64,000 nucleotides of DNA from Rhabdonatronobacter sediminivivens (GCF_013415485.1 NZ_JACBXS010000006.1:1-64000), one strand, 5' to 3'; positions 43,056-52,752 are shown, counted from the stretch's first letter. Made by a program: numbers and translations. The notes: generated from the letters alone by a model not told the origin.

Positions 43056-43502
43056 TCAGTCCTGGATAATCAGCAGCACATTGCCGCTGCCGGACTGCCG
43101 GGTGCTGGCGGTATTGCCGCTGCCGTTCTGGATGACGCCCACGGCGTTGCGCTGCCCGCTCTGGGTGACGGTGGCATCGTTGCGGCAGCCGTTCTGGGCC
43201 ACGCCAACGATGTTGCGCCGCCCGCTCTGGTCCAGATCGGCCACGTTCCGGCAGCCGGTCTGCCCGACCGAGACGCGGTTGCGCGCCCCGTCCTGGGTGC
43301 TGATGGTCAGGTTCGCCCGGCCGCGCTGGGTGATGGACATGCGCTGGCGGTGCCCGCCCTGAGCGGCGGCGGCCTCGTTCGCATTGCCCCACTGGCTGAC
43401 CGAGACCGATGACCCGGCTGCGGCGGGCAGGGCGGTGAGCGCCAGCGCAAGCGCCAGCGGTGCGGCCAGAAGGAATGCGGGGCGGAAGGGGCGGTGGGTC
43501 AT
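43056..43502 (-). CDS. csgA: Curlin, major-subunit-like, with paired cysteines
   Basis: This 148-residue exported protein has a signal peptide cleaved near PAAAG. About five curlin repeats follow (SVSQWGNANEAAAAQGGHRQ, VSVGQTGCRNVADLDQSGRRN, VGVAQNGCRNDATVTQSGQRN, VGVIQNGSGNTASTRQSGSGN). Unusually for curlins, two repeats carry Cys at the same position (C84, C106). It is first in the cluster. The secretion genes csgEFG are not in the window. Confidence 0.83.
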   Translation of the reverse strand: MTHRPFRPAFLLAAPLALALALTALPAAAGSSVSVSQWGNANEAAAAQGGHRQRMSITQRGRANLTISTQDGARNRVSVGQTGCRNVADLDQSGRRNIVGVAQNGCRNDATVTQSGQRNAVGVIQNGSGNTASTRQSGSGNVLLIIQD

Positions 43503-43637
43503 CGGGTCTCTCCTGCATGGGTGATGGGCGCTTCGGATCGGCGCCGGGCGCCCTTGGTGTGATCCGCCCCTGCACCCTCGGGCCGCGGGGCGCCGCCACG
43601 CAATATCGCTGCGTTGTCAGCCCATGACGGTGCTGCG

Positions 43638-43650
43638 GTTATCGGATAAC
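43638..43650. promoter_or_regulatory. Palindromic operator candidate between csgA and the deacetylase gene
   Basis: GTTATC-G-GATAAC is a perfect dyad in the 243-bp divergent spacer, 136 nt from csgA and 96 nt from the deacetylase gene. It is much more AT-rich than its surroundings. A repressor controlling one or both genes is likely, but which one is unknown. Confidence 0.5.
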
Positions 43651-43745
43651 ACCGCCGTCTGGCCCGCCTGTATCAGTGTGCCATCTGCCGGAGTTTTGTG
43701 CAGTTTCGGCTTCCCCCCCGCGCGCCGATGCACTAGGTTGCCCGC

Positions 43746-44678
43746 ATGACAACAGCCCTGATTTCACACCCTGACTGCACCACCCATGTCACCCCGGACG
43801 GCCACCCCGAACGGGTTGCGCGGATCGAGTCCGTGACAGCCGCCCTTGCCGATCCGGAATTCGACGCCCTTCAGCGCCACGAGGCGCCCATGGCCGACGA
43901 ATCAGAGGTGCTGCGCTGCCACCCGCCGGAATATGTCGAACGCATCCGCAAGGCCGTGCCGGTGGCGGGCAGCTACCAGCTGGACGCGGACACCCATCTT
44001 TCGCCCGGATCCTGGCGCACGGTGATGCGCGGGGTCGGCGGGTCCTGCCGCGCGGTCGATCTGGTGCTGGAAGGCGCGGTGACCAACGCCTTTGTTGCCA
44101 TGCGCCCGCCGGGGCATCATGCCGAAACCAGCACGCCGATGGGGTTCTGCCTGTTCGGCAATGCCGCCATCGCGGCCAAACGCGCGCTGGACCATCACGG
44201 GCTGGAGCGTGTGGCGGTGGTGGATTTCGATGTCCACCACGGCAACGGCACGCAGGACCTGCTGTGGAACGAAGGGCGGGCGCTCTTCATCTCCAGCCAT
44301 CAGATGCCGTTGTTTCCGGGCAGCGGTGCACCGGGGGAGCGCGGCGCCCACAACAACATCCTGAACCTGCCGCTGCCGCCGGGCAGTGGCGGCGATGCCT
44401 TCCGCGAGGCATGGGAGACCAGCGCCTTCCCCCGACTGCGGGAGTTTGCGCCGCAACTGATTATCGTTTCGGCCGGGTTTGATGCGCATCGCGATGATCC
44501 GCTGGCCAATCTGGCGCTGGTCGAGGAAGATTTCGCCTGGATCACCGGGGCGCTGTGCGACATCGCCGCCGAAAGCTGTGGCGGGCGCCTGGTCTCGGTG
44601 CTGGAAGGGGGCTATGACCTGGAGGCGCTGGCGGCTTCGGTGCGCGCGCATGTTCTGATGCTGATGGACAAATCCTGA
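43746..44678 (+). CDS. Histone-deacetylase-family (AcuC/APAH-like) deacetylase
   Basis: This 310-residue zinc hydrolase has the class II HDAC/acetylpolyamine amidohydrolase motifs MRPPGHHAETSTPMGFC (active-site His pair) and DFDVHHGNGTQD (metal-binding Asp/His). SAGFDAHRDDPLANL carries the second metal Asp. Bacterial members act on acetyl-lysine or acetylpolyamines; this substrate is unknown. It ends 14 bp before xseB and probably shares a transcript with the isoprenoid genes. Confidence 0.9.
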   Translation: MTTALISHPDCTTHVTPDGHPERVARIESVTAALADPEFDALQRHEAPMADESEVLRCHPPEYVERIRKAVPVAGSYQLDADTHLSPGSWRTVMRGVGGSCRAVDLVLEGAVTNAFVAMRPPGHHAETSTPMGFCLFGNAAIAAKRALDHHGLERVAVVDFDVHHGNGTQDLLWNEGRALFISSHQMPLFPGSGAPGERGAHNNILNLPLPPGSGGDAFREAWETSAFPRLREFAPQLIIVSAGFDAHRDDPLANLALVEEDFAWITGALCDIAAESCGGRLVSVLEGGYDLEALAASVRAHVLMLMDKS

Positions 44679-44692
44679 AGGGCCTGGGCTGC

Positions 44693-44935
44693 ATGACTGA
44701 TACCCCCGTTGAGGAGATGAGCTTCGAAACCGCGCTCAAGGCGCTGGAGGACATTGTCACCCGGCTGGAAAGCGCCGATGTGCCGCTGGAAGAGTCGATC
44801 ACGCTCTATGAGCGCGGCGCGAAGCTCAAGGCCCATTGCGAGGCCCGCCTGAATGCCGCGCAGGAGAAGGTCGAGGCCATCCGCCTGGCGCAATCGGGCG
44901 AGCCTGCGGGGACCGAGCCGTTCAACGCCGGATGA
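44693..44935 (+). CDS. xseB: Exodeoxyribonuclease VII small subunit
   Basis: This 80-residue protein has the full family signature MSFETALKALEDIVTRLESA, VPLEESITLYERGAKLK and CEARLNAAQEKVE. It pairs with XseA to degrade single-stranded DNA. It overlaps ispA by 4 bp, the standard arrangement upstream of ispA-dxs. Confidence 0.95.
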   Translation: MTDTPVEEMSFETALKALEDIVTRLESADVPLEESITLYERGAKLKAHCEARLNAAQEKVEAIRLAQSGEPAGTEPFNAG

Positions 44936-45804
44936 GCTTTGCGGCGCGCCTGGCCGAAACCGCGGCCCTGACCGAAGCGCATCTGCTGGCCGCGATTGCC
45001 GCCTATCCCCCTGGCACAATCCGCGATGCCATGGCCTATGCCGCGCGGGGGGGCAAGCGGTTGCGCGGCTTTCTGGTGCTGGAGTCGGCCCGCCTGCACG
45101 GGCTGTCGGATGCACAGGCGCTGGACGCCGCCGCCGCGATCGAGGCTGTGCACGCCTATTCGCTGGTGCATGATGACCTGCCCTGCATGGATGACGATGA
45201 CCTGCGCCGGGGCCAGCCCACGGTGCATGTCAAATGGGACGAGGCAACGGCCGTGCTGGCGGGCGATGCGCTGCAAACGCTGGCGTATGAGCTACTGTCG
45301 CGCGCATCGGCCGCGCCGGATGATGCCGCGCGGGTGGCGCTGATCGGCGCGCTGGCGCAGGCGGCAGGCGCGCGGGGCATGGTGCAGGGCCAGGCGCTGG
45401 ACATCGCCGCCGAAGCCGCCGCCTCCCCCCTGACGTTGGAGCAGATCACCGAATTGCAGGCCGGCAAGACCGGGGCACTGATCGGCTGGGCCGCCTGCGC
45501 CGGGGCGCGGATGGTCGGGGCTGATCCTGCGCCGCTTGCCGCCTATGCTGCAGCGCTGGGCCTTGCCTTTCAGATCGCGGATGACATTCTTGACATAGAA
45601 GGAAGCACCGAGAAGACGGGGAAGCGATTGCGCAAGGATGAAGCGGCAGGCAAGGCGACATTCGTGTCGCTGCTGGGGCTGGACGGGGCCCGGGACCGGG
45701 CACGGGTCCTGGTCGGGCAGGCCGAGGCCGCACTGTCCCCCTACGGCGATGCCGCCGACAGCTTGCGGCAGGCCGCCCGCTTCGTTATTGCCCGCGACAG
45801 CTGA
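44932..45804 (+). CDS. ispA: Farnesyl/geranyl diphosphate synthase family polyprenyl synthase
   Basis: This 290-residue prenyltransferase has the first Asp-rich motif [14 protein letters not shown], the Lys-rich [13 protein letters not shown] start and the second motif [12 protein letters not shown]. It elongates IPP and DMAPP to FPP, supplying quinones, carotenoids and the cell-wall lipid carrier. It lies between xseB and dxs. The ATGA overlap sets the start at 44932. Confidence 0.95.
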   Translation: MSFAARLAETAALTEAHLLAAIAAYPPGTIRDAMAYAARGGKRLRGFLVLESARLHGLSDAQALDAAAAIEAVHAYSLVHDDLPCMDDDDLRRGQPTVHVKWDEATAVLAGDALQTLAYELLSRASAAPDDAARVALIGALAQAAGARGMVQGQALDIAAEAAASPLTLEQITELQAGKTGALIGWAACAGARMVGADPAPLAAYAAALGLAFQIADDILDIEGSTEKTGKRLRKDEAAGKATFVSLLGLDGARDRARVLVGQAEAALSPYGDAADSLRQAARFVIARDS

Positions 45805-45826
45805 CGCGCCGGAACAGGGACATTGC

Positions 45827-47752
45827 ATGACTGACCGACCGAATACGCCCTTGCTGGATCAGGTGCACAGCCCCGCCGACCTCAAGCCCATGAGCGACCG
45901 GCAGTTGCGCCAGCTTGCCGACGAGCTGCGGGCCGAGACCATCAGCGCCGTGTCGGAAACCGGCGGGCATCTGGGCGCGGGCCTGGGTGTGATCGAACTG
46001 ACCGTGGCGCTTCATGCCGTGTTCGACACCCCGCGCGACCGGCTGATCTGGGATGTCAGCCACCAGTGTTATCCGCACAAGATCCTCACCGGGCGGCGGG
46101 ACCGCATCCGCACCCTGCGCCAGAAGGACGGGCTGTCGGGCTTCACCAAACGTTCGGAAAGCCCCTATGACCCGTTCGGCGCCGCGCACAGCTCCACCAG
46201 CATTTCCGCCGCGCTGGGGTTCACCATGGCGCGCGAGTTGGGCGGCGCCCCGGACCCGGCGCTGGGCGATGCGATTGCGGTGATCGGCGATGGCGCCATC
46301 AGCGCCGGCATGGCGTTCGAGGCGCTCAACAACGCGGGCCATCTGGGCCGGCGGCTGTTCGTGATCCTCAACGACAATGAAATGTCCATCGCCCCGCCCA
46401 CCGGGGCCATGTCCAGCTACCTCTCGCGGCTTTATGGCGAACAGCCGCTGCATGATTTGAAAGAGGCCGCCAAGGGCGCCATCAGCCTGCTGCCCCCGCC
46501 CTTTCAGGAGGGCGCCAAACGCGCGCGCGACCTGCTGAAACACGCCACCATGGGCGGCACCTTGTTCGAGGAACTGGGCTTCAAATATCTTGGCCCCATC
46601 GATGGGCATGACCTGGACCAGTTGCTGCCCGTCCTGCGCGCCGCCCATGACCGCGCCACGGGGCCGATCCTGCTGCATGTACTGACCAAGAAGGGCAAGG
46701 GCTACCGCTTTGCCGAGGACGCGCCAGACCGCGGCCACGCGCGGGCGAAATTCGACGTGATCTCGGGCAAGCAGCACAAGGCGCCGTCGAACGCGCCCAG
46801 CTACACCAAGGTCTTTGCGCAGGCGCTGATTGATGAGGCCACGCGCGACGAACGCATCGTCGCAGTCACCGCCGCCATGCCCGATGGCACCGGGCTGGAC
46901 CTCTTCGCCGAGCGTTTCCCCAAGCGCATGTTCGACGTGGCCATCGCCGAACAGCATGGCGTGACCTTCTGCGCCGGGCTGGCGGCGGGGGGGATGAAAC
47001 CGTTTTGCGCCATGTATTCCACCTTTCTGCAGCGCGGCTATGATCAGGTGGTGCATGACGTGGCCATCCAGCGCCTGCCGGTGCGCTTTGCCATTGACCG
47101 CGCCGGGCTGGTGGGGGCGGATGGTGCCACCCATGCGGGCGCTTTCGACGTGGCCTATCTGGCCAACCTGCCCGGTTTCGTGGTCATGGCTGCGGCGGAC
47201 GAGGCTGAATTGGTCCATATGGTCGCCACCGCCGTGGCCCATGATGACGGCCCCATCGCGTTCCGTTTTCCGCGCGGCGAAGGCGTGGGCGTGGAGATGC
47301 CCGAGCGCGGCCAGCCGCTGGAGATCGGCAAGGGTCGGATCATCCAGCAGGGCAGCCGCGTGGCGATCCTGTCCTTCGGCGCCCGCCTGGCCGAGGTGAT
47401 GAAGGCCACCGAGGCGCTGGGCGCGCGGGGCATCACCCCCACCGTGGCCGATGCCCGTTTCGCCAAGCCGCTGGACCGTGACCTGATACTGCAACTCGCC
47501 GCCGGGCATGAGGCGCTCATCACCATCGAGGAAGGCGCCATCGGCGGTTTCGGCAGCCATGTCGCCCAGCTTCTGGCCGAGGAAGGCGTCTTTGACAGCG
47601 GGTTGAAGTACCGCTCCATGGTGCTGCCCGATACCTTCATCGATCAGGCCAGCCCGCGCGACATGTATGCTGCCGCCGCCATGAACGCCGAGGATATCGA
47701 GGCGCGCATCCTGTCGCTTCTTGGTGTGGCTCGGATGGGCAAGCGCGCCTGA
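45827..47752 (+). CDS. dxs: 1-deoxy-D-xylulose-5-phosphate synthase
   Basis: This 641-residue thiamine-diphosphate enzyme makes DXP from pyruvate and glyceraldehyde-3-phosphate, the first step of the MEP pathway. The ThDP site is [20 protein letters not shown]...[28 protein letters not shown] is the catalytic Glu region. The ATG at 45827 follows ispA by 22 nt. It is the last gene in the xseB-ispA-dxs transcript. Confidence 0.97.
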   Translation: MTDRPNTPLLDQVHSPADLKPMSDRQLRQLADELRAETISAVSETGGHLGAGLGVIELTVALHAVFDTPRDRLIWDVSHQCYPHKILTGRRDRIRTLRQKDGLSGFTKRSESPYDPFGAAHSSTSISAALGFTMARELGGAPDPALGDAIAVIGDGAISAGMAFEALNNAGHLGRRLFVILNDNEMSIAPPTGAMSSYLSRLYGEQPLHDLKEAAKGAISLLPPPFQEGAKRARDLLKHATMGGTLFEELGFKYLGPIDGHDLDQLLPVLRAAHDRATGPILLHVLTKKGKGYRFAEDAPDRGHARAKFDVISGKQHKAPSNAPSYTKVFAQALIDEATRDERIVAVTAAMPDGTGLDLFAERFPKRMFDVAIAEQHGVTFCAGLAAGGMKPFCAMYSTFLQRGYDQVVHDVAIQRLPVRFAIDRAGLVGADGATHAGAFDVAYLANLPGFVVMAAADEAELVHMVATAVAHDDGPIAFRFPRGEGVGVEMPERGQPLEIGKGRIIQQGSRVAILSFGARLAEVMKATEALGARGITPTVADARFAKPLDRDLILQLAAGHEALITIEEGAIGGFGSHVAQLLAEEGVFDSGLKYRSMVLPDTFIDQASPRDMYAAAAMNAEDIEARILSLLGVARMGKRA

Positions 47753-47898
47753 CTGGGCCAGGCGGTTCAGGTCGAATTTCCGCTATTGCGTCATTGACTT
47801 TGCACCCCCGGGGGCGGCACCCTGAAACCCGTGCCCCCGCGCCTGCAATGGTGCCGCGCGGCGATACGCAGTGATTGGACAGGTATCAGGACGCTCTC

Positions 47899-50847
47899 AT
47901 GACCCCGGCTGAACAGTTTTTTCTTGAACAGCTCAACCGCGCCCGCCTTGATCCGTTGGCCGAAGCGTCCCGTTACGGCATCGATCTGAATTCAGGTGTC
48001 TCGGACGATGATCTGATGACGGGCGAAGCGCGCCAGCCGCTGGCTTTGAACGCGATGTTGAAAGAGGCGGCGCATTGGCATTCGCTCGACTACCTGACCG
48101 GCGGAGTCATTGACGGCCATATCGGTTCGGATGGCTCCAGACCTTTCGAACGCGCCCAGGATGCCGGCTATCCATCAAGCTTTGTCAGCGAAAACCTGAG
48201 CGGCCTGTTCCTGTCCGAACCCTGGGATGCCGACGACGCGATGATGGGTCTGCCCAACGGACCGCCGAAGCATCATGAAGGGTTGTTCCTCAGCCCGGGC
48301 CATCGAATCAACACCTTGAACGGTGATTTCCGCGAGACTGGGGTGGCTCAGGAAATTGACCAGATCCCGCCGGATTTTGTCGAACGCCTTGGTGCAGATC
48401 CCGAACAGGAGTTTTTCGGATCGGTTGTTACCGTGAAGTTCGGCACCGACTCCGGCGGCCCCAATTTCCTGACCGGTGTCATCTACGATGATGCCGACAC
48501 AGACGGCTTTTACAGTATCGGAGAAGGGCGTGAGGGGGTCACGATCTCCGTAGGCGGCCAAAGCGTGACCAGCGCCGCGGCTGGTGGCTATGCTCTCGCG
48601 TCAGATGCCGCCGAGGTCGAGGTCAGTTTCGACTGGGACGGCACTGCGCTTTCCGCGCAGGTGGACCTGTCGGACGGGAATGTGAAGCTCGATCTGGTGG
48701 ACGGACTACGCATCATGTCTTCGGGCGATCTGGTGCTGGGTGATGGTGTGATCGAGGCCGGTTTGCTGGGCGTGGCCGATCTGTCGCTGACCGGCAACGG
48801 GCTGGACAACACGCTGCATGTGGGCCGCGGTGACACTGTGATCGACGGTGCGGGCGGGTTCAACGCCGTGGTCTTCACCGGGGCCGAGGCCGATTACGAG
48901 GTTTCGGTCAACGGCGGCACCGTGACCGTCACGGACTTGCGCAGCGATACCTCCGCGCAGGGGGTCAACACGCTCAGCAGCGTGCAGGAGTTGCATTTTG
49001 CCGATGGGGTCGTCAGCCTGACTGCGCCGGGCCCGGACCCGGATCCGGACCCCGCGCCCGATCCCGTCGCGCCCCCAGACCCGGATCCGGACCCCGAACC
49101 AGATCCCGAGCCTGAGCCTGATGACAGCCCCGACCTGAACGGTATTTCCATGACCCCAGCCGAACAGCTTTTCCTGGAACTCGTGAACCGCACCCGGCTT
49201 GATCCCCTGGCCGAGGCTGATCGCTTCGGGATCGACCTCAATCAGAATGTCACGGGCGACCCGCTGGCCGACCACGCGCGCCAGGCGCTGGCGCCCAATG
49301 CCGCGCTCTTGCAGGCGGCGCGCGATCACTCCGAAGACATGATCCTTCGGGATTACTTTGCCCATGACACGCCTGAAGGGGTCACTGCGCAGCAGCGCGG
49401 CGAGGCGGCGGGCTATGTCGGCGGGGTGGGCGAGAACCTTGCGCAGACAACCACCACCGCCAATCTGACTGCGGCCGAGGCCGTGCCCAATCATCACGAA
49501 GGGCTGTTCAACAGCGTTGGCCACCGCGTCAACATGCTGCGGGACCATTACCGCGAGATCGGCCCCGGCCAGCAGGTGCTGGAGGTGGAGCGCGAACTGG
49601 AGGTCACCTATTCCGACGGCAGCACCGCGCTTGAAATGCGCGATGTGACCGTTTCCGCCGTGACTTCGAAATTCGGCAATCCCGGCGACAATTCGGTTTT
49701 CCTGACCGGGGTTGTCTATGACGACGCCGACGGGGATGGGTTCTATTCGGTTGACGAAGGGCGGGAGGGGGTTGAGCTTTCCGCGAACGGAGCCATGACC
49801 ACCAGCGCCGCCGCCGGGGGCTATGCCCTGGCGTTTGACAGCGGAACCACCACTGTGGAGGTCAGCTTCAGCATCGAAGGGCAGCCGCTATCGGCGCAGG
49901 TGGACCTGTCGGACGGGAATGTGAAGCTGGATTTGGTGGACGGTCTGCGGCTGATGTCCTCGGGCGATCTGGTGCTGGGTGATGGTGTGATCGAGGCCGG
50001 TCTGCTGGGCGTGGCCGATCTGTCGCTGACCGGCAACGGGCTGGACAACACGCTGCATGTGGGCCGCGGTGACACTGTGATCGACGGTGCGGGCGGGTTC
50101 AACGCCGTGGTCTTCACCGGGGCCGAGGCCGATTACGAGGTTTCGGTCAACGGCGGCACCGTGACCGTCACGGACTTGCGCAGCGATACCTCCGCGCAGG
50201 GGGTCAACACGCTCAGCAGCGTGCAGGAGTTGCATTTTGCCGATGGGGTCGTCAGCCTGACCGATCCAGACCCTGATCCAGACCCCGATCCAGACCCCGA
50301 TCCTGATCCGGGAACCGTTGCTGTTTCCGGGACCGTGACCTCGGTCAGTGGCGCCGCGCTGGATGGCGTCAGTGTCCAGTTCACCCCCCATGGCGGATCG
50401 GCGGCCGGTGATCCCGTCATCTCGGACGCGGATGGCGGCTTTGCTCTTGACCTCGGTGCTGGCGCCACGGGCACGATCCATGGCACGCGGGACATTTCCG
50501 CCGCCGATGGCCGCCCCTCTGCCGGGGACGCGCTTGAGGTGCTGCGCATGGCCGTTGGCCTGACCCCCAGCTTTGGGGCCGCCACACCTGAAGCCTTCAT
50601 CGCGGCGGATATGGACGGCAACGGCCAGATCAATGCACAGGACGCGCTGGAGGTGCTGCGCGCCGCCGTTGGCATTGAAAGCGCCCACGGCGCGCAATGG
50701 GTCTTTGTGGACGGCGATGCCTTGGAGCCGATGGATCGCGCTTCGGTCAGCCAGGACCGCGGGATTGCGCTGGATAGGGTGGATGAGCCCATCTCCGATC
50801 TGCAGATGACCGGCATACTGACCGGCCATATGAGCGAATTCGGCTGA
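47899..50847 (+). CDS. Large secreted-type protein with two CAP domains and a dockerin-like tail
   Basis: The protein has 982 residues and is acidic, without an obvious signal peptide. Two 413-residue units each hold a CAP (SCP/PR-1) domain (from residues 1 and 418; HSLDYL...SENLSG and HSEDMI...GENLAQ, both with HHEGLF). A calcium-type YDDADGDGFYSVDEGREG segment and an FTGAEADYEVSVNGG beta module follow in each. An Asp-Pro-rich linker separates the units. Near the C-terminus, DISAADGRPSAGDALEVLRM (~864) and DMDGNGQINAQDALEVLRAA (~904) form a dockerin-like pair. The acidic, leaderless design suggests type I secretion, but no exporter genes are adjacent. The ATG at 47899 has AGGA at 7 nt. Confidence 0.83.
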   Translation: MTPAEQFFLEQLNRARLDPLAEASRYGIDLNSGVSDDDLMTGEARQPLALNAMLKEAAHWHSLDYLTGGVIDGHIGSDGSRPFERAQDAGYPSSFVSENLSGLFLSEPWDADDAMMGLPNGPPKHHEGLFLSPGHRINTLNGDFRETGVAQEIDQIPPDFVERLGADPEQEFFGSVVTVKFGTDSGGPNFLTGVIYDDADTDGFYSIGEGREGVTISVGGQSVTSAAAGGYALASDAAEVEVSFDWDGTALSAQVDLSDGNVKLDLVDGLRIMSSGDLVLGDGVIEAGLLGVADLSLTGNGLDNTLHVGRGDTVIDGAGGFNAVVFTGAEADYEVSVNGGTVTVTDLRSDTSAQGVNTLSSVQELHFADGVVSLTAPGPDPDPDPAPDPVAPPDPDPDPEPDPEPEPDDSPDLNGISMTPAEQLFLELVNRTRLDPLAEADRFGIDLNQNVTGDPLADHARQALAPNAALLQAARDHSEDMILRDYFAHDTPEGVTAQQRGEAAGYVGGVGENLAQTTTTANLTAAEAVPNHHEGLFNSVGHRVNMLRDHYREIGPGQQVLEVERELEVTYSDGSTALEMRDVTVSAVTSKFGNPGDNSVFLTGVVYDDADGDGFYSVDEGREGVELSANGAMTTSAAAGGYALAFDSGTTTVEVSFSIEGQPLSAQVDLSDGNVKLDLVDGLRLMSSGDLVLGDGVIEAGLLGVADLSLTGNGLDNTLHVGRGDTVIDGAGGFNAVVFTGAEADYEVSVNGGTVTVTDLRSDTSAQGVNTLSSVQELHFADGVVSLTDPDPDPDPDPDPDPDPGTVAVSGTVTSVSGAALDGVSVQFTPHGGSAAGDPVISDADGGFALDLGAGATGTIHGTRDISAADGRPSAGDALEVLRMAVGLTPSFGAATPEAFIAADMDGNGQINAQDALEVLRAAVGIESAHGAQWVFVDGDALEPMDRASVSQDRGIALDRVDEPISDLQMTGILTGHMSEFG
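48722..49022 (+). repeat. Internal direct repeat, unit A
   Basis: These 301 bases match 49961-50261 with a single mismatch that I can see (GGTTTG against GGTCTG, a synonymous change). Distance between copies is 1239 bp, exactly 413 codons. Flanking sequence in the same units is much less similar. Confidence 0.95.
49961..50261 (+). repeat. Internal direct repeat, unit B
   Basis: This is the second copy of the 301-bp repeat in the CAP protein gene, encoding residues about 688-788. See unit A at 48722. Confidence 0.95.
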
Positions 50848-50902
50848 TATCGTGCCCCGCCGCGACCGGGCCCGGATGCGCCTGGCCCCAACCGCTGACC
50901 CG

Positions 50903-50926
50903 TGACCGACGCCATGGCGTCGGTCA
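50903..50926. terminator. Perfect palindrome after the CAP protein gene
   Basis: A 24-nt perfect palindrome with arms TGACCGACGCCA lies between convergent genes, about 55 nt past the CAP protein stop. It sits directly before the G-quadruplex hairpin, exactly as the GC hairpin at 19580 does before its copy. Confidence 0.55.
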
Positions 50927-50976
50927 GCGCCCACGAGGCGCGCGGGTGGGTGGGTGGGGCGCGGCTCGTGGGCGCT
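50926..50976 (+). repeat. G-quadruplex-loop hairpin, copy 2
   Basis: Twelve-base arms (AGCGCCCACGAG at 50926-50937, CTCGTGGGCGCT at 50965-50976) enclose a 27-nt loop reading GCGCGCGGGTGGGTGGG followed by TGGGGCGCGG. It shares the loop of copies at 19602 and 22576 but its stem shows only limited resemblance. It lies between convergent genes. Confidence 0.88.
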
Positions 50977-51066
50977 TCTGGCCGGGACATTCGCACAAAG
51001 TGAAAAAGGCAGTGCGCATCCCGCGCCGTTCCCCCCTGCGACCAGCCCGCCCGGCGCGCGCCTGCG

Positions 51067-52752
51067 TCAGTTCCCGCGACCCGAAGCTATGTCGATCAAC
51101 CGCCGCGCGATAACTTGCGCCTGGATCTCGGCCGCACCTTCAAAGATGTTCAGGATCCGCGCGTCGCACAGGATGCGGCTGATCTGATACTCCAGTGCGA
51201 ACCCGTTGCCGCCATGGATCTGCAAGCCGTTGTCGGCGGCGGCCCAGGCGACGCGCGCGCCCAGCAGCTTGGCCATCCCGGCCTCCAGGTCGCAACGGCG
51301 GTCGGCGTCTTTCTCGCGGGCGCTGAAATAGGTCAGTTGCCGCGCCACCATGATTTCGACCGCCATCATCGCCAGCTTGCCCGAGACGCGCGGGAAAGCG
51401 ATCAGCGGCTTGCCGAACTGCTTGCGATCCTCGGCATATTGCATGGCCACCTCCAGCGCGTTCTGCGCAACGCCAATGGCGCGCGCCGCAGTCTGGATCC
51501 GCGCCGATTCGAACGTCTGCATCAACTGCTTGAAACCCTGCCCGGTCGCACCGCCAAGCAGGTTTGCGTCCGGCACGGTGAAGCCGTCAAAGCCCAGCTC
51601 GTATTCCTTCATGCCGCGATAGCCCAGCACCTCGATCTCACCGCCCGAGATGCCTTCGTTGGGGAAGGGATGGGCGCAATCGCCGGGGGTTTTCTCGGCC
51701 AGGAAGAGCGACAGGCCGCGGTAGTCGGTGGTCTCGGGCTCGGTCCGGGCCAGAACGGTCATGACATTGGCGCGGGCGGCGTGGGTGATCCAGGTCTTGT
51801 TGCCGGTGATGGACCAGTCATCGCCGTCGCGCACGGCCCGGGTGCGCAGCGCGCCCAGGTCCGACCCGGTATTGGGTTCGGTGAACACGGCTGTGGGCAG
51901 CACCTCGCCGCTGGCAATGCGGGGCAGCCATTCGGCCTTCTGATCAGCCGTGCCGCCGCAGAGGATCAGCTCGGCCGCAATTTCCGAACGGGTGCCCAGG
52001 CTGCCCACACCGATATACCCGCGCGAGAGTTCCTCGGACACCACGGCCATGGCGGCCTTGGACATGCCCAACCCGCCGAATTCCTCGGGGATGGTCAGGC
52101 CGAAGACGCCCATGTCGGACAGCTCGGTGATGATCTCCATGGGGATCAGTTCATCGCGCAGGTGCCAGCCATGGGCATCCGGGGCCACACGCTCATCGGC
52201 GTAGCGGCGGAACTGGTCGCGGATCATTTCCAGCTCTTGATCCAGGCCGGTGGCGCCAAAGGTTGCGCGCCCGCCATTGTCGCGCATGAGCTCCACCAGC
52301 CGCATGCGTGCGGCACTTGTGTTTGCGCCCAAGCGCAGCGTTGTGATGGCCGGATCGTCCAGGGCGGGTGCGATGCCGATATCCGAGAGCCGCGCGACCT
52401 CGCCCTGGCTCATGGAGATGCCGCCGATGATCTGGCTCAGATACTCGCCAAAGGCGATCTGATGAAGCAACGCCTCCAGTTCGCCAAACGTGCCTTCGGT
52501 GTTCAGCCGTTCGGCCCAGCCCTGCATCTGACGCAGCGATTCGACATAGGTGGCCAGCCAGGCCAGCGCATGCGCCGCATGCTGATCCGCCTCCAGCGCG
52601 GCCGCATCGATCCGGCCACCGGGCGCGGTGCGCTGGCGCAGGATTTCGGTGGCGGCATCAAGCGCGGCCTCGACCGGGGAGAGCGCCTGCCGGGTCAGTG
52701 CCAGCAGGTCGGGCAGCAGGATTTCGGGCAGGGTCTGGCCATCATGGGGCAT
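51067..52752 (-). CDS. mcd: Acyl-CoA dehydrogenase, probably (2S)-methylsuccinyl-CoA dehydrogenase
   Basis: This 561-residue flavoprotein has a standard acyl-CoA dehydrogenase core from about residue 180 (MGVFGLTIPEEFGGLGMSKA, FTEPNTGSDLGALRTRAV, EYQISRILCDARILNIFEGA). It also has an extra helical N-terminal domain of about 170 residues. That length and extension match Mcd of the ethylmalonyl-CoA pathway, which makes mesaconyl-C1-CoA during acetate assimilation. Electrons would go to ETF, whose genes are at 59.8-61.5 kb. A generic long-form acyl-CoA dehydrogenase is the alternative. Confidence 0.78.
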   Translation of the reverse strand: MPHDGQTLPEILLPDLLALTRQALSPVEAALDAATEILRQRTAPGGRIDAAALEADQHAAHALAWLATYVESLRQMQGWAERLNTEGTFGELEALLHQIAFGEYLSQIIGGISMSQGEVARLSDIGIAPALDDPAITTLRLGANTSAARMRLVELMRDNGGRATFGATGLDQELEMIRDQFRRYADERVAPDAHGWHLRDELIPMEIITELSDMGVFGLTIPEEFGGLGMSKAAMAVVSEELSRGYIGVGSLGTRSEIAAELILCGGTADQKAEWLPRIASGEVLPTAVFTEPNTGSDLGALRTRAVRDGDDWSITGNKTWITHAARANVMTVLARTEPETTDYRGLSLFLAEKTPGDCAHPFPNEGISGGEIEVLGYRGMKEYELGFDGFTVPDANLLGGATGQGFKQLMQTFESARIQTAARAIGVAQNALEVAMQYAEDRKQFGKPLIAFPRVSGKLAMMAVEIMVARQLTYFSAREKDADRRCDLEAGMAKLLGARVAWAAADNGLQIHGGNGFALEYQISRILCDARILNIFEGAAEIQAQVIARRLIDIASGRGN

